DNA of 8,120 nucleotides, from contig MEFT01000056.1 of the NCBI GenBank assembly GCA_001725215.1, positions 1 to 8,120 of the forward strand, written 5' to 3'. Positions 1 through 6,562 of the stretch are shown piece by piece; within the stretch, counting starts at the first letter, position 1, and every line of letters begins with the position of its first letter. Under the pieces are notes generated by a model that was not told the DNA's origin, made no database searches, and worked only from the letters and a program-made list of their open reading frames with translations. Source of the DNA: Clostridium sp. SCN 57-10. GTDB lineage: Bacteria; Bacillota; Clostridia; Oscillospirales; Butyricicoccaceae. Made by a program: the position numbers and the translations under genes.

Positions 1-380
1 GTGTGACTGGACGCACGCGCGCAGACGCCGAAGCGGCGCTCAAGCTGAACGGCATCAAATACCGCGCGGAGGGCAGCGGAGATACCGTTACCGCCCAGCT
101 CCCGGCAGAGGGTTCGGTTGTATCGAGCAACAGCGAAGTCATTTTGTATCTAGGCGTGGATAAGCCGCAGACGATGGTCACCGTGCCCGATTTGTCGCAC
201 ATGAGCATCGACAATGCGCGCCGCACGCTGCAAAACCTCGGACTTTATATCAATACTGCCGGCGTAACCGGCGGAAAAGGAAATATCGTCGCCGTGCGAC
301 AAAGTGTGAAAAACGATAAGGTTGTGGTCGGCACGGTGATTGAGGTCGAATTTGCGGACCTCGACCAGCGCGCCGAGTAG
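1..380 (+). CDS. 3' end of a class B penicillin-binding protein with two PASTA domains (SpoVD/PBP2B type), partial
   Basis: Only the C-terminal tail of about 125 residues is in the window; the frame runs off the left edge and ends in TAG. Counting from the valine codon at position 3, residues 1-51 form the larger part of one PASTA domain (TGRTRADAEAAL, then the strand ending VILYLG) and residues 59-118 form a second one (VTVPDLSHMSIDNARRTLQ to VIEVEFAD). In Firmicutes, the dcw-cluster transpeptidases SpoVD and PBP2B end in one or two such domains, and this gene lies directly before murE, the usual spoVD position. The inferred role is therefore septal or spore-cortex transpeptidation together with a SEDS polymerase, acting outside the membrane. 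The catalytic SxxK domain is outside the window, so the family call rests on the tail and on context. A PASTA Ser/Thr kinase would show a similar tail but is much less likely here. Confidence 0.8.
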   Translation, partial: VTGRTRADAEAALKLNGIKYRAEGSGDTVTAQLPAEGSVVSSNSEVILYLGVDKPQTMVTVPDLSHMSIDNARRTLQNLGLYINTAGVTGGKGNIVAVRQSVKNDKVVVGTVIEVEFADLDQRAE

Positions 381-401
381 AAACGATAGGAGGCGTCAGG
401 A

Positions 402-1853
402 ATGAAACTCGTGGAACTGCTCAACGGCGTTGATGTGTGCACGCTTGCCTGCGACCCTGCGCTTGAAATTGCGGAGGTATGCTATGATTCGCGCCGCGCC
501 GCGCCCCGCTCTTTGTTTGTGGCCGTTCGCGGTTTCGCAACAGATGGTCATGCGTATATCGGCACGGCCGTTCAGGGCGGCTGCGTCGCCGTTGTGTGCG
601 AAGAAAAGCCGGAGGAAGATATTCCGTATGTGCTCGTGCGCGACAGCCGCAGGGCGCTTGCCGTCATCGCGGCAAACCGCTTCGGCCATCCCGAGCGAGA
701 GATGCGGCTTGTCGGTGTAACGGGCACGAAGGGGAAAACAACGGCGACCCATCTGATTAAAGGCATTTTAGAGCGCGCGACGGGCGAACGGGTCGGGCTG
801 ATCGGCACGAACCATATCCTGTTCGGCGAGTTCGAGCTGCCGAGCGACCGCACGACCCCGGAATCGTATGAGCTTTATTCCGTGCTGCGGCAGATGGCTG
901 ACGCGGGCTGTACAACCGCTGTGATGGAGGTTTCGTCTCATTCGCTGATGCTTGACCGCGTGTATGGGCTGCATTTCGCCGTGGCGGCATATACCAACCT
1001 GCTGCACGATCATCTTGACTTTCACAAGACCATGGAGGAATACGCGCGCGCCAAGGCAATTCTGGTTGACCGCTGCGACGTGTGCGCCATTAACCTTGAC
1101 GATGCTTATGCGCATGTCATGCTCGACGGCAAGACGTGCAAAAAGCTGACCTTTTCGGCAACCAAAGATGAAGCCGACATGGTCGCGAAAAATATCAAAC
1201 TCAAGCCGGACCGCGTGGAGTTTGAGGCGGTATCCATCGGTTCGATCGGCCGTGCGGTGCTCGGCATCCCCGGTATGTTTTCGGTTTACAATGCGCTGAC
1301 GGCGATCGCCTGCGCGACGCTGCTCGGCATCTCGCTTGAAGACGCGCTGGCGGCGCTCCGCACGCTCGGAGGGGTAAAGGGACGCTTTGAAGTGGTGCCC
1401 GTCCCCGCCGATTATACCGTGCTCATAGACTATGCTCACAATCCGGACAGCATGAAAAACGTGCTTGAGACGGTGGGCGGCTTTGCGCGCGGGCGTGTGA
1501 TTGCGATGTTCGGCGCGGGCGGAAACCGCGACAAGACGAAGCGCCCCGTCATGGGACGCATCGGGGCTTCTCTGTCCGATATCTGCGTCATCACGACCGA
1601 CAATCCGCGCGACGAAGACCCGGATACCATCATCGAGGAAGTGGCGGCAGGCGCACGCGGACAGCGGGCGGAGATTGTCATCGTCACCGACAGGCGCGAG
1701 GCTATTGTGCGCGAGCTGACCATTGCACGTGAGGGCGACATCGTCGTGCTGCTCGGCAAGGGGCATGAGACTTATCAAGAGGTGCGCGGGCAAAAGCTGC
1801 ACCTCGACGAACGCGAGGAAATCGCGCGGTATTTCGAAAACAAGAGGGCATAA
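402..1853 (+). CDS. murE: UDP-N-acetylmuramoyl-tripeptide synthetase, predicted meso-diaminopimelate-adding
   Basis: This 483-residue cytoplasmic Mur ligase adds the third stem-peptide residue to UDP-MurNAc-L-Ala-D-Glu using ATP. The ATP loop GTKGKTT is at residues 108-114, the UDP-MurNAc-contact motif TTPES at 151-155, EVSSHSL at 176-182, and HDHLDFH at 202-208. A lysine in YARAKA (K218) sits where Mur ligases carry a carbamylated lysine. IDYAHNPDS is at 342-350, starting the C-terminal domain. DNPR at 400-403 is the signature of enzymes that accept meso-diaminopimelate; lysine-adding MurE proteins lack this arginine. GKGHE is at 452-456. Length is normal for the family and all three domains are present. 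The ATG at 402 is preceded by AGGAGG at 388-393 with an 8-base spacer. It lies 21 bases after the PBP stop and 30 bases before mraY, consistent with co-transcription. The usual downstream neighbour murF is missing. Confidence 0.96.
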   Translation: MKLVELLNGVDVCTLACDPALEIAEVCYDSRRAAPRSLFVAVRGFATDGHAYIGTAVQGGCVAVVCEEKPEEDIPYVLVRDSRRALAVIAANRFGHPEREMRLVGVTGTKGKTTATHLIKGILERATGERVGLIGTNHILFGEFELPSDRTTPESYELYSVLRQMADAGCTTAVMEVSSHSLMLDRVYGLHFAVAAYTNLLHDHLDFHKTMEEYARAKAILVDRCDVCAINLDDAYAHVMLDGKTCKKLTFSATKDEADMVAKNIKLKPDRVEFEAVSIGSIGRAVLGIPGMFSVYNALTAIACATLLGISLEDALAALRTLGGVKGRFEVVPVPADYTVLIDYAHNPDSMKNVLETVGGFARGRVIAMFGAGGNRDKTKRPVMGRIGASLSDICVITTDNPRDEDPDTIIEEVAAGARGQRAEIVIVTDRREAIVRELTIAREGDIVVLLGKGHETYQEVRGQKLHLDEREEIARYFENKRA

Positions 1854-1883
1854 AAGCGCCCTTGGGGACGGGGGAAACAACGC

Positions 1884-2861
1884 ATGGGAATGCAAGTCAT
1901 CATCGCGGCGGGCGTGGCCTTTTTGGTCAGTGCGCTGACAGGGCCGTATTGGATTAATCTGCTGCGCAGGCTGAAGTTTGGGCAGAAAATTCTGGAAGAT
2001 GGCCCGACTTGGCACATGAACAAGCAGGGAACACCGACGATGGGTGGATTTATCTTCATCACGGGCATCACGGCGGCTGTCGCCGTGGTTACCCTAATCT
2101 CCTCATCGGAAACGCCCGACTGGCGTCCGCTGCTGATGTTCGGACTGTCGCTGCTCTTTGCGGGCATCGGCTTTGTAGACGATTGGACCAAGGTGAAGAA
2201 GAAGCAGAACAAAGGACTGACGGTTGTGCAAAAGCTGCTGCTTCAAATCGCGGCGGCCACGCTGTTTATCACGCTGCTGCGCGTGCTCGGCTATTGCTCG
2301 GGTGAAATTTACCTTCCGTTTATCAAAGTAACGCTGCTTCCGTCCTGGATTGTTTACCTTGCGTTTGCCGTGTTTGCCATCGTCGGAGTGGTCAATGCGG
2401 TCAACTTGACCGACGGTGTCGACGGGCTTTGCGCCTCGGTTACCTTCGTCGTCGCGGCTTATTTTGCCATCGAGTTGTACGCGTCGGCGCTCGGTGCGTC
2501 GGCCGCGTTTGCCACCGCCGTATGCGGCGGACTGCTCGGCTTTTTGCTTTATAATAAGAATCCCGCGCGCGTGTTTATGGGTGACACCGGCTCGCTTTTT
2601 CTCGGCGGTACAGTGTGTGCCATGGCGTTTGTCTATGACATGCCGATGATTATGGTGTTCGTCGGCCTCATTTATGTGCTGACTGCGCTGTCAGACGTCA
2701 TTCAGGTAGGTTATTTTAAGCTGACTCATGGCAAGCGCGTCTTCAAAATGGCGCCGTTCCATCATCATTTGGAAAAATGCGGCTGGAGCGAGCGCAAAAT
2801 TGGATTTGTTTATACGCTGGTCACTGCGGTTATGTGCGCGCTGAGTCTTCTCTTTGCGTAG
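1884..2861 (+). CDS. mraY: Phospho-N-acetylmuramoyl-pentapeptide transferase (lipid I synthase)
   Basis: MraY transfers phospho-MurNAc-pentapeptide from UDP to undecaprenyl phosphate at the inner membrane face, giving lipid I. The 325-residue protein is almost entirely hydrophobic, and about ten membrane segments can be traced. Conserved cytoplasmic motifs appear in family order: KQGTPTMGG (47-55), the Mg-binding aspartate pair in FVDDW (D99, D100), VNAVNLTDGVDGL (170-182, with D177), FMGDTGS (231-237, with D234), and the histidine cluster PFHHHLEKCGWSE (291-303). Nothing is missing, and length is typical for Firmicutes. The ATG at 1884 gives the expected N-terminus, but its ribosome binding site is the weakest in the window, a G run at 1870-1875 (GGGGGA) with an 8-base spacer. 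No murD follows; the next gene is ftsW. Confidence 0.97.
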   Translation: MGMQVIIAAGVAFLVSALTGPYWINLLRRLKFGQKILEDGPTWHMNKQGTPTMGGFIFITGITAAVAVVTLISSSETPDWRPLLMFGLSLLFAGIGFVDDWTKVKKKQNKGLTVVQKLLLQIAAATLFITLLRVLGYCSGEIYLPFIKVTLLPSWIVYLAFAVFAIVGVVNAVNLTDGVDGLCASVTFVVAAYFAIELYASALGASAAFATAVCGGLLGFLLYNKNPARVFMGDTGSLFLGGTVCAMAFVYDMPMIMVFVGLIYVLTALSDVIQVGYFKLTHGKRVFKMAPFHHHLEKCGWSERKIGFVYTLVTAVMCALSLLFA

Positions 2862-2879
2862 CCGCAAGCATTTCATGCC

Positions 2880-2887
2880 AAAGGAGG
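2880..2887 (+). promoter_or_regulatory. Ribosome binding site that fixes the ftsW start
   Basis: AAAGGAGG lies six bases before the ATG at 2894. It is a near-perfect anti-16S match and sits after the mraY stop, so the open frame that continues upstream into mraY (to 2777) is not translated as part of FtsW. Confidence 0.85.
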
Positions 2888-2893
2888 CTGCAC

Positions 2894-4120
2894 ATGGCCG
2901 GAACCACCAAAAAGCGCCCAAGACCCCGGCCGCATGCGCCGGAGCCGCCGCGTGACGCGCAGCGCAGTCTGTCTGACATTGCGACGCGCGAGGTCGAGAG
3001 CGAGCGAAAGCCGCAGCTTTCGGGCATCGATGCGCCATACACCATCATGGTGCTGATGCTCGTCGCGGTCGGACTGATCTGCATGTATTCGGCAAGCTAC
3101 GCCGACGCGTATTTCAACATGAAGGGCGATTCGACCTTCTATGTCCGCCGCCAGCTTTATTTTGCGCTGGGAGGCATCGCCGCGATGTTTTTTATTTCGA
3201 GGCTCAACTACCGCACGTTTCATTATTTCGCCATACCGGCGATGGTGGCCGCCATTGCCATGCTGTCAACCGTCAAGCTGATCCCTTCCCTTTGGATCAA
3301 ACGCGGCGTCGCTGCGCGATGGATGACGATTGCGGGCATACAGTTTCAGCCGTCCGAGCTTGCGAAGTTCGCGGTCATACTGTGCTTTGCCAGTTTGATT
3401 ACGATTTTCGGAACGAAAAAAATGCGCACGTTGCGCTATGGCACGCTGCCCTTCCTCGGCATCATCGGCGTTTTGTGCGGGCTCATGTATCTGCAGCCTC
3501 ACTTTTCCGGCATGGCGATCATCGCGGGCATCGGTATCGTGATGATGTATCTCGGCGGCAGCAACTTTTTTTACCTTGGCATCGGCGCGGGCGCCGCGGT
3601 CGCGGGCGGCCTTTATCTCGTGCTTGCCAAGGGCTATGCCTCCGACCGTTTGAAATACTGGCTCGATCCGTTTTCCGATGCGCTTAACAACGGCTTTCAG
3701 GCCGTGCAGTCGCTCTACGCCATCGGCTCGGGCGGTCTGTGGGGGCTGGGGCTGGGGCAGAGCAGACAGAAGCATTTGTTTTTGCCCGAACCGATGAACG
3801 ATTTTATTTTTCCCGTTATCTGCGAGGAGCTTGGCTACATAGGCGCGATGCTCATCATCATTCTGTTTGCGGCCTTTATTCTGCGCGGCTACTACATTGC
3901 GGCGCGCGCGGGCGATAAATTTGGAACGCTGCTCGCCGCGGGCGTCACCACACAAATCGCGGGGCAGGTCATTTTCAACATCGGCGTCGTCACGGGGCTG
4001 CTGCCCGTCACCGGCGTATCGTTGCCCTTTTTCAGTTCGGGAGGCACATCTCTGATGGTGCTGCTTGCCGAGGTTGGCGTTGTACTGTCTGTTTCTCGGC
4101 GCATACCGGCAAAGCAATGA
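2894..4120 (+). CDS. ftsW: SEDS-family peptidoglycan glycosyltransferase FtsW/SpoVE
   Basis: This 408-residue membrane protein is a SEDS polymerase, which links lipid II into glycan strands together with a class B PBP. About 45 Arg/Pro-rich cytoplasmic residues precede the first membrane segment (about 48-70); ten segments can be traced up to residue 401. Family landmarks are ARWMTIAGIQFQPSELAK (141-158), QPHFSG (201-206), the long outer loop with LFLPEPMNDFIF (295-306) and GVSLPFFSSGGTS (374-386). The aspartate D303 in that loop matches the residue required for polymerase activity in RodA and FtsW. The position between mraY and murG is the classic ftsW/spoVE site, and the PBP encoded at the start of the window is the probable partner. 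Whether it serves vegetative division, sporulation or both cannot be told from sequence. QPHF replaces the QPDxG seen in many FtsW proteins and appears to be a clostridial variant. Confidence 0.94.
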   Translation: MAGTTKKRPRPRPHAPEPPRDAQRSLSDIATREVESERKPQLSGIDAPYTIMVLMLVAVGLICMYSASYADAYFNMKGDSTFYVRRQLYFALGGIAAMFFISRLNYRTFHYFAIPAMVAAIAMLSTVKLIPSLWIKRGVAARWMTIAGIQFQPSELAKFAVILCFASLITIFGTKKMRTLRYGTLPFLGIIGVLCGLMYLQPHFSGMAIIAGIGIVMMYLGGSNFFYLGIGAGAAVAGGLYLVLAKGYASDRLKYWLDPFSDALNNGFQAVQSLYAIGSGGLWGLGLGQSRQKHLFLPEPMNDFIFPVICEELGYIGAMLIIILFAAFILRGYYIAARAGDKFGTLLAAGVTTQIAGQVIFNIGVVTGLLPVTGVSLPFFSSGGTSLMVLLAEVGVVLSVSRRIPAKQ

Positions 4121-4122
4121 GC

Positions 4123-4128
4123 GGGAGG
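4123..4128 (+). promoter_or_regulatory. Ribosome binding site that fixes the murG start
   Basis: GGGAGG begins two bases after the ftsW stop and lies 11 bases before the ATG at 4140. That ATG gives the expected MurG N-terminus (MKVIFAGGGTAGH). The frame stays open upstream to 4065, but that part overlaps ftsW and has no family similarity. The spacer is slightly long. Confidence 0.8.
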
Positions 4129-4139
4129 AAGTGTATCAT

Positions 4140-5246
4140 ATGAAAGTGATATTTGCAGGCGGCGGAACGGCGGGGCATGTCAATCCCGCCCTTGCGGCCG
4201 CCGATTACTTTGCAAAGCGCGAGCTGTGTGATATCAGCTTTGCGGGCGGACGCGGCGGCATTGAGGAAAAGCTGGTGGGGCGCGCAGGCTATCCCATTTT
4301 CTCGCTGCCGGTTTCGGGGCTTTCACGCAGCATCAGCCTTGAGGGACTTAGGAAAAACGCGGCGGCGCTGCGTAACCTCGGCGCATCGATGCGCGAGGCC
4401 AAGCGCATCGTGCGCGCCGAGAAACCTGATATCGTCATCGGCACGGGCGGCTACGCGTGCTACCCCATGGTGGCCGCCGCGCAGAGCCTTGGCGTCAAGA
4501 CGGCGCTTCTCGAGGTCAACGCCACGCCGGGCGTCGCGCTTAAGCGCCTCAGCCGTCGCGCAAATCTCGTGATGCTGGCATTTGAGGAAACGGCGCACGA
4601 CATTCCGAACCGCAACACGGTCGTGACGGGCAACCCTGTAAGAGAGGGCATTCTGCGCTGCCGCGAACGTGCCTGCGAGCCGATATTTCCGGGCGGACAA
4701 CCTATGGTGCTTTCATTCTGGGGCTCGGTCGGCGCGTTTTATATGAACAAAAAGATGGAAGGCTTCATTAAGCTCGCCGCTGAAAAACGTGAGTTTTGCC
4801 ATTTGCACGCGGCGGGCGCGGCCAATTACAAGTGGATGCCCCGCGAGCTTGCCGAAATGGGCTGTGATTTAAGCCGAGCGGACAACATCGAGCTGCGCGA
4901 GTATATTTACGATATGGAGCGCGCGATGGCGTGCGCTTCGCTCGTCATCTGTCGCGCCGGTGCAAGCACATTGGCCGAAATCTGCGCCGCGGGGCTGCCG
5001 AGCATCATCGTGCCGTCACCCTTTGTCGCGAACAACCATCAGGAGAAAAATGCACGCCTGCTTGAGCGCGCCGGCGCCGCCGTCGTGCTGACCGAAGATG
5101 AATGCACGCCCGAGCTGCTTTATAAAACGGCTTCCGAACTGCTCGCATCGCCAGAACGGCTGCATAGTATGGGTGAGAAGGCGCGCGAGAAGGCACATCC
5201 CGATGCGCTGGAGCGCATCTATCAAGCGGTTAAGTCGGTTCTGTAA
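4140..5246 (+). CDS. murG: UDP-GlcNAc : lipid I GlcNAc transferase (lipid II synthase)
   Basis: MurG adds GlcNAc to lipid I on the inner membrane face, completing lipid II. The 368-residue GT-B enzyme shows the first glycine loop GGGTAGHVNP (7-16), the second GTGGYACYP (101-109), VTGNPVR (162-168), and the nucleotide-binding stretch CRAGASTLAEI (271-281), whose glutamate E280 matches the ribose-binding residue of the family. ANNHQEKNA (297-305) follows. Two conserved sites differ from the textbook form. The third glycine loop reads SFWGSVGA (192-199) instead of the common GGSxGA, and the segment usually written HEQNA or HESNA reads LEVNATPG (124-131). The fold and length are otherwise complete, so I regard it as functional. 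The start is 19 bases after the ftsW stop. Confidence 0.95.
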   Translation: MKVIFAGGGTAGHVNPALAAADYFAKRELCDISFAGGRGGIEEKLVGRAGYPIFSLPVSGLSRSISLEGLRKNAAALRNLGASMREAKRIVRAEKPDIVIGTGGYACYPMVAAAQSLGVKTALLEVNATPGVALKRLSRRANLVMLAFEETAHDIPNRNTVVTGNPVREGILRCRERACEPIFPGGQPMVLSFWGSVGAFYMNKKMEGFIKLAAEKREFCHLHAAGAANYKWMPRELAEMGCDLSRADNIELREYIYDMERAMACASLVICRAGASTLAEICAAGLPSIIVPSPFVANNHQEKNARLLERAGAAVVLTEDECTPELLYKTASELLASPERLHSMGEKAREKAHPDALERIYQAVKSVL

Positions 5247-5260
5247 CCGTGTGTGACACA
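5236..5260 (+). other. Two small dyad symmetries at the murG/murA junction
   Basis: CGGTT (5236-5240) and AACCG (5245-5249) can pair across a four-base loop that spans the murG stop region. Immediately after, TGTGT-G-ACACA (5250-5260) is an exact 11-base palindrome around one central base. They occur at the longest intergenic gap in the window (57 bases). Neither is followed by a T run, so an intrinsic terminator is not supported. They could be a weak transcript hairpin or a protein site, or chance. Confidence 0.3.
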
Positions 5261-5288
5261 GACGCATAGTATGGTCTGAGAAATGCGC

Positions 5289-5296
5289 GGGAGGGG
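5289..5296 (+). promoter_or_regulatory. Ribosome binding site pointing to a TTG start for murA
   Basis: GGGAGGGG lies seven bases before a TTG at 5304. It lies inside the reading frame if the ATG at 5283 were used, and that ATG has no comparable purine run at the right distance. The site therefore favours TTG as the true initiator. Confidence 0.75.
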
Positions 5297-5303
5297 ATCG
5301 CGT

Positions 5304-6560
5304 TTGAGCGTTTTTATCGTGCGCGGCGGGAAGCCGCTGTCGGGCAGCATTGAAATCAGCGGCGCGAAGAACAGCGTGCTGCCGATTTTGGCGGCAACGC
5401 TGGTCAACGCTGGTGTCAGCGTGCTGCATAATTGCCCGGAGCTGAGGGATGTTGCCTCGGCCATTAAGATCCTTCGCCATCTCGGGTGCAAAGTAACACG
5501 TGAGGGCAGAACCATCGTCGTCGACTCTACACAGCTTACGCGATGCGATGTGCCCGACCAGCTGATGCGTGAAATGCGCTCGTCTATCATGTTTTTGGGT
5601 CCGATCATCGCACGCTGCGGCAAGGCACGCGTCAGCATGCCGGGCGGGTGTGAGCTGGGCGCGCGGCCGATCGACCTTCATCTTGACGCGCTGCGCAAGC
5701 TGGGCGTTTCCATCACCGAAACGGGTGGGGAGATGCTGTGCGAAGCGGGGCGCATGCAGGGGAGAGACATCATTCTGTCGTTCCCAAGCGTGGGCGCGAC
5801 GGAAAACATCATGCTTGCCGCGACGGCATGCGACGGCGTAACGCGCATCATCAACGCGGCGCGCGAGCCGGAGATCTGCGATCTGCAAGAGTTTTTGCGC
5901 AAGGCGGGCGCGAACATATCGGGAGCCGGAGGCTCTGAAATCACCATCGCGGGGGGAAACGCAAGGCACGACGTCACGCACCGCATCCTGCCCGACCGCA
6001 TCGAAGCGGCTACATATCTCTGCGCCGCGGCCGCCTGTGGAGGCGACGTGGAGCTGCGCGACCTAGAGCCGGCACATGTCGGCACCGTAATCTCGTGTCT
6101 GCGTGATGCGGGATGCGACATCGCAATCGCGGGGCGCTCGGCGCGCCTGCGATCGACCGGCCGCCTTAGCGCGATGAGCCCGGTGCGCACCATGCCCTAC
6201 CCGGGCTTTCCGACCGACGCACAGGCCCCCCTTATGGCTGTGGCGTGTGTGGCGCACGGAAGCACACTGTTTTTGGAAAATATATTTGAAAATCGCTTTC
6301 GGCATACCGCCGAGCTTGCGCGCATGGGTGCGGATATCCGCGTTTCGGGGCGCATGGCAGTGGTAGAGGGCGGCAAGCCGCTGCACGGCACCATGGTGCA
6401 GTCGACCGACCTTCGCGGCGGTGCGGCACTCGTCATCGCGGCGCTGTGCGCCGAGGGAGAGAGCGAGATTTCGGACATTTATCATATCGAGCGAGGCTAT
6501 GAAAGCATGGAAAAGCTGCTGTCGTCGCTCGGAGGGGACATTAAACGAGTGGAGAAGTGA
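5304..6560 (+). CDS. murA: UDP-N-acetylglucosamine 1-carboxyvinyltransferase, TTG start
   Basis: MurA transfers enolpyruvate from phosphoenolpyruvate to UDP-GlcNAc, the committed cytoplasmic step of peptidoglycan synthesis and the target of fosfomycin. Starting at TTG 5304 gives 418 residues and a usual N-terminus (MSVFIVRGGKPLSG). With this start, catalytic positions fall almost exactly at E. coli numbering: K22 and N23 in GAKNSVLPILAA, R92 in EMRSSIMFLGP, the catalytic cysteine C116 in SMPGGCELGARPIDLH (115 in E. coli), D305 in YPGFPTDAQAP and R397 in HIERGYE. The cysteine form is the one normally alkylated by fosfomycin; resistant enzymes often carry aspartate here. The ATG at 5283 would add seven residues (MRGRGSR) unlike the family. 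In Clostridia and Bacilli murA is often duplicated, so a second copy may exist elsewhere. The stop lies two bases before the ftsQ start, implying coupled translation. Confidence 0.96.
   Translation: MSVFIVRGGKPLSGSIEISGAKNSVLPILAATLVNAGVSVLHNCPELRDVASAIKILRHLGCKVTREGRTIVVDSTQLTRCDVPDQLMREMRSSIMFLGPIIARCGKARVSMPGGCELGARPIDLHLDALRKLGVSITETGGEMLCEAGRMQGRDIILSFPSVGATENIMLAATACDGVTRIINAAREPEICDLQEFLRKAGANISGAGGSEITIAGGNARHDVTHRILPDRIEAATYLCAAAACGGDVELRDLEPAHVGTVISCLRDAGCDIAIAGRSARLRSTGRLSAMSPVRTMPYPGFPTDAQAPLMAVACVAHGSTLFLENIFENRFRHTAELARMGADIRVSGRMAVVEGGKPLHGTMVQSTDLRGGAALVIAALCAEGESEISDIYHIERGYESMEKLLSSLGGDIKRVEK
6551..6554 (+). promoter_or_regulatory. ftsQ ribosome binding site inside the end of murA
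   Basis: GGAG at 6551-6554, in the last codons of murA, lies eight bases before the ATG at 6563. A GTG at 6557 in the same frame would overlap the murA stop but has only two bases between it and this site, so the ATG is preferred. The arrangement suits re-initiation by ribosomes finishing murA. Confidence 0.65.
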
Positions 6561-6562
6561 TC

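Noticed and set aside
768..2015. Long open frame on the minus strand (415 codons) opposite murE
   Set aside because: It mirrors a highly conserved plus-strand gene, has no recognisable domain or ribosome binding site, and its composition is what the reverse complement of GC-rich codons gives. The same holds for the minus-strand frames opposite ftsW (3266-4117) and murG/murA (5016-5981).
2550..2555. Perfect TATAAT inside mraY
   Set aside because: No -35-like hexamer occurs at 16-18 bases upstream, and the bases encode the conserved LLYNKNP stretch of MraY.
2868..2878. GCAT-TTC-ATGC dyad between mraY and ftsW
   Set aside because: The stem is only four pairs with no T run; expected by chance and not a terminator.
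2777..2893. Upstream extension of the ftsW frame into mraY
   Set aside because: It overlaps conserved mraY codons in another frame, and a strong ribosome binding site marks the ATG at 2894.
4065..4139. Upstream extension of the murG frame into ftsW
   Set aside because: It overlaps the ftsW 3' end; GGGAGG and the canonical MurG N-terminus support ATG 4140.
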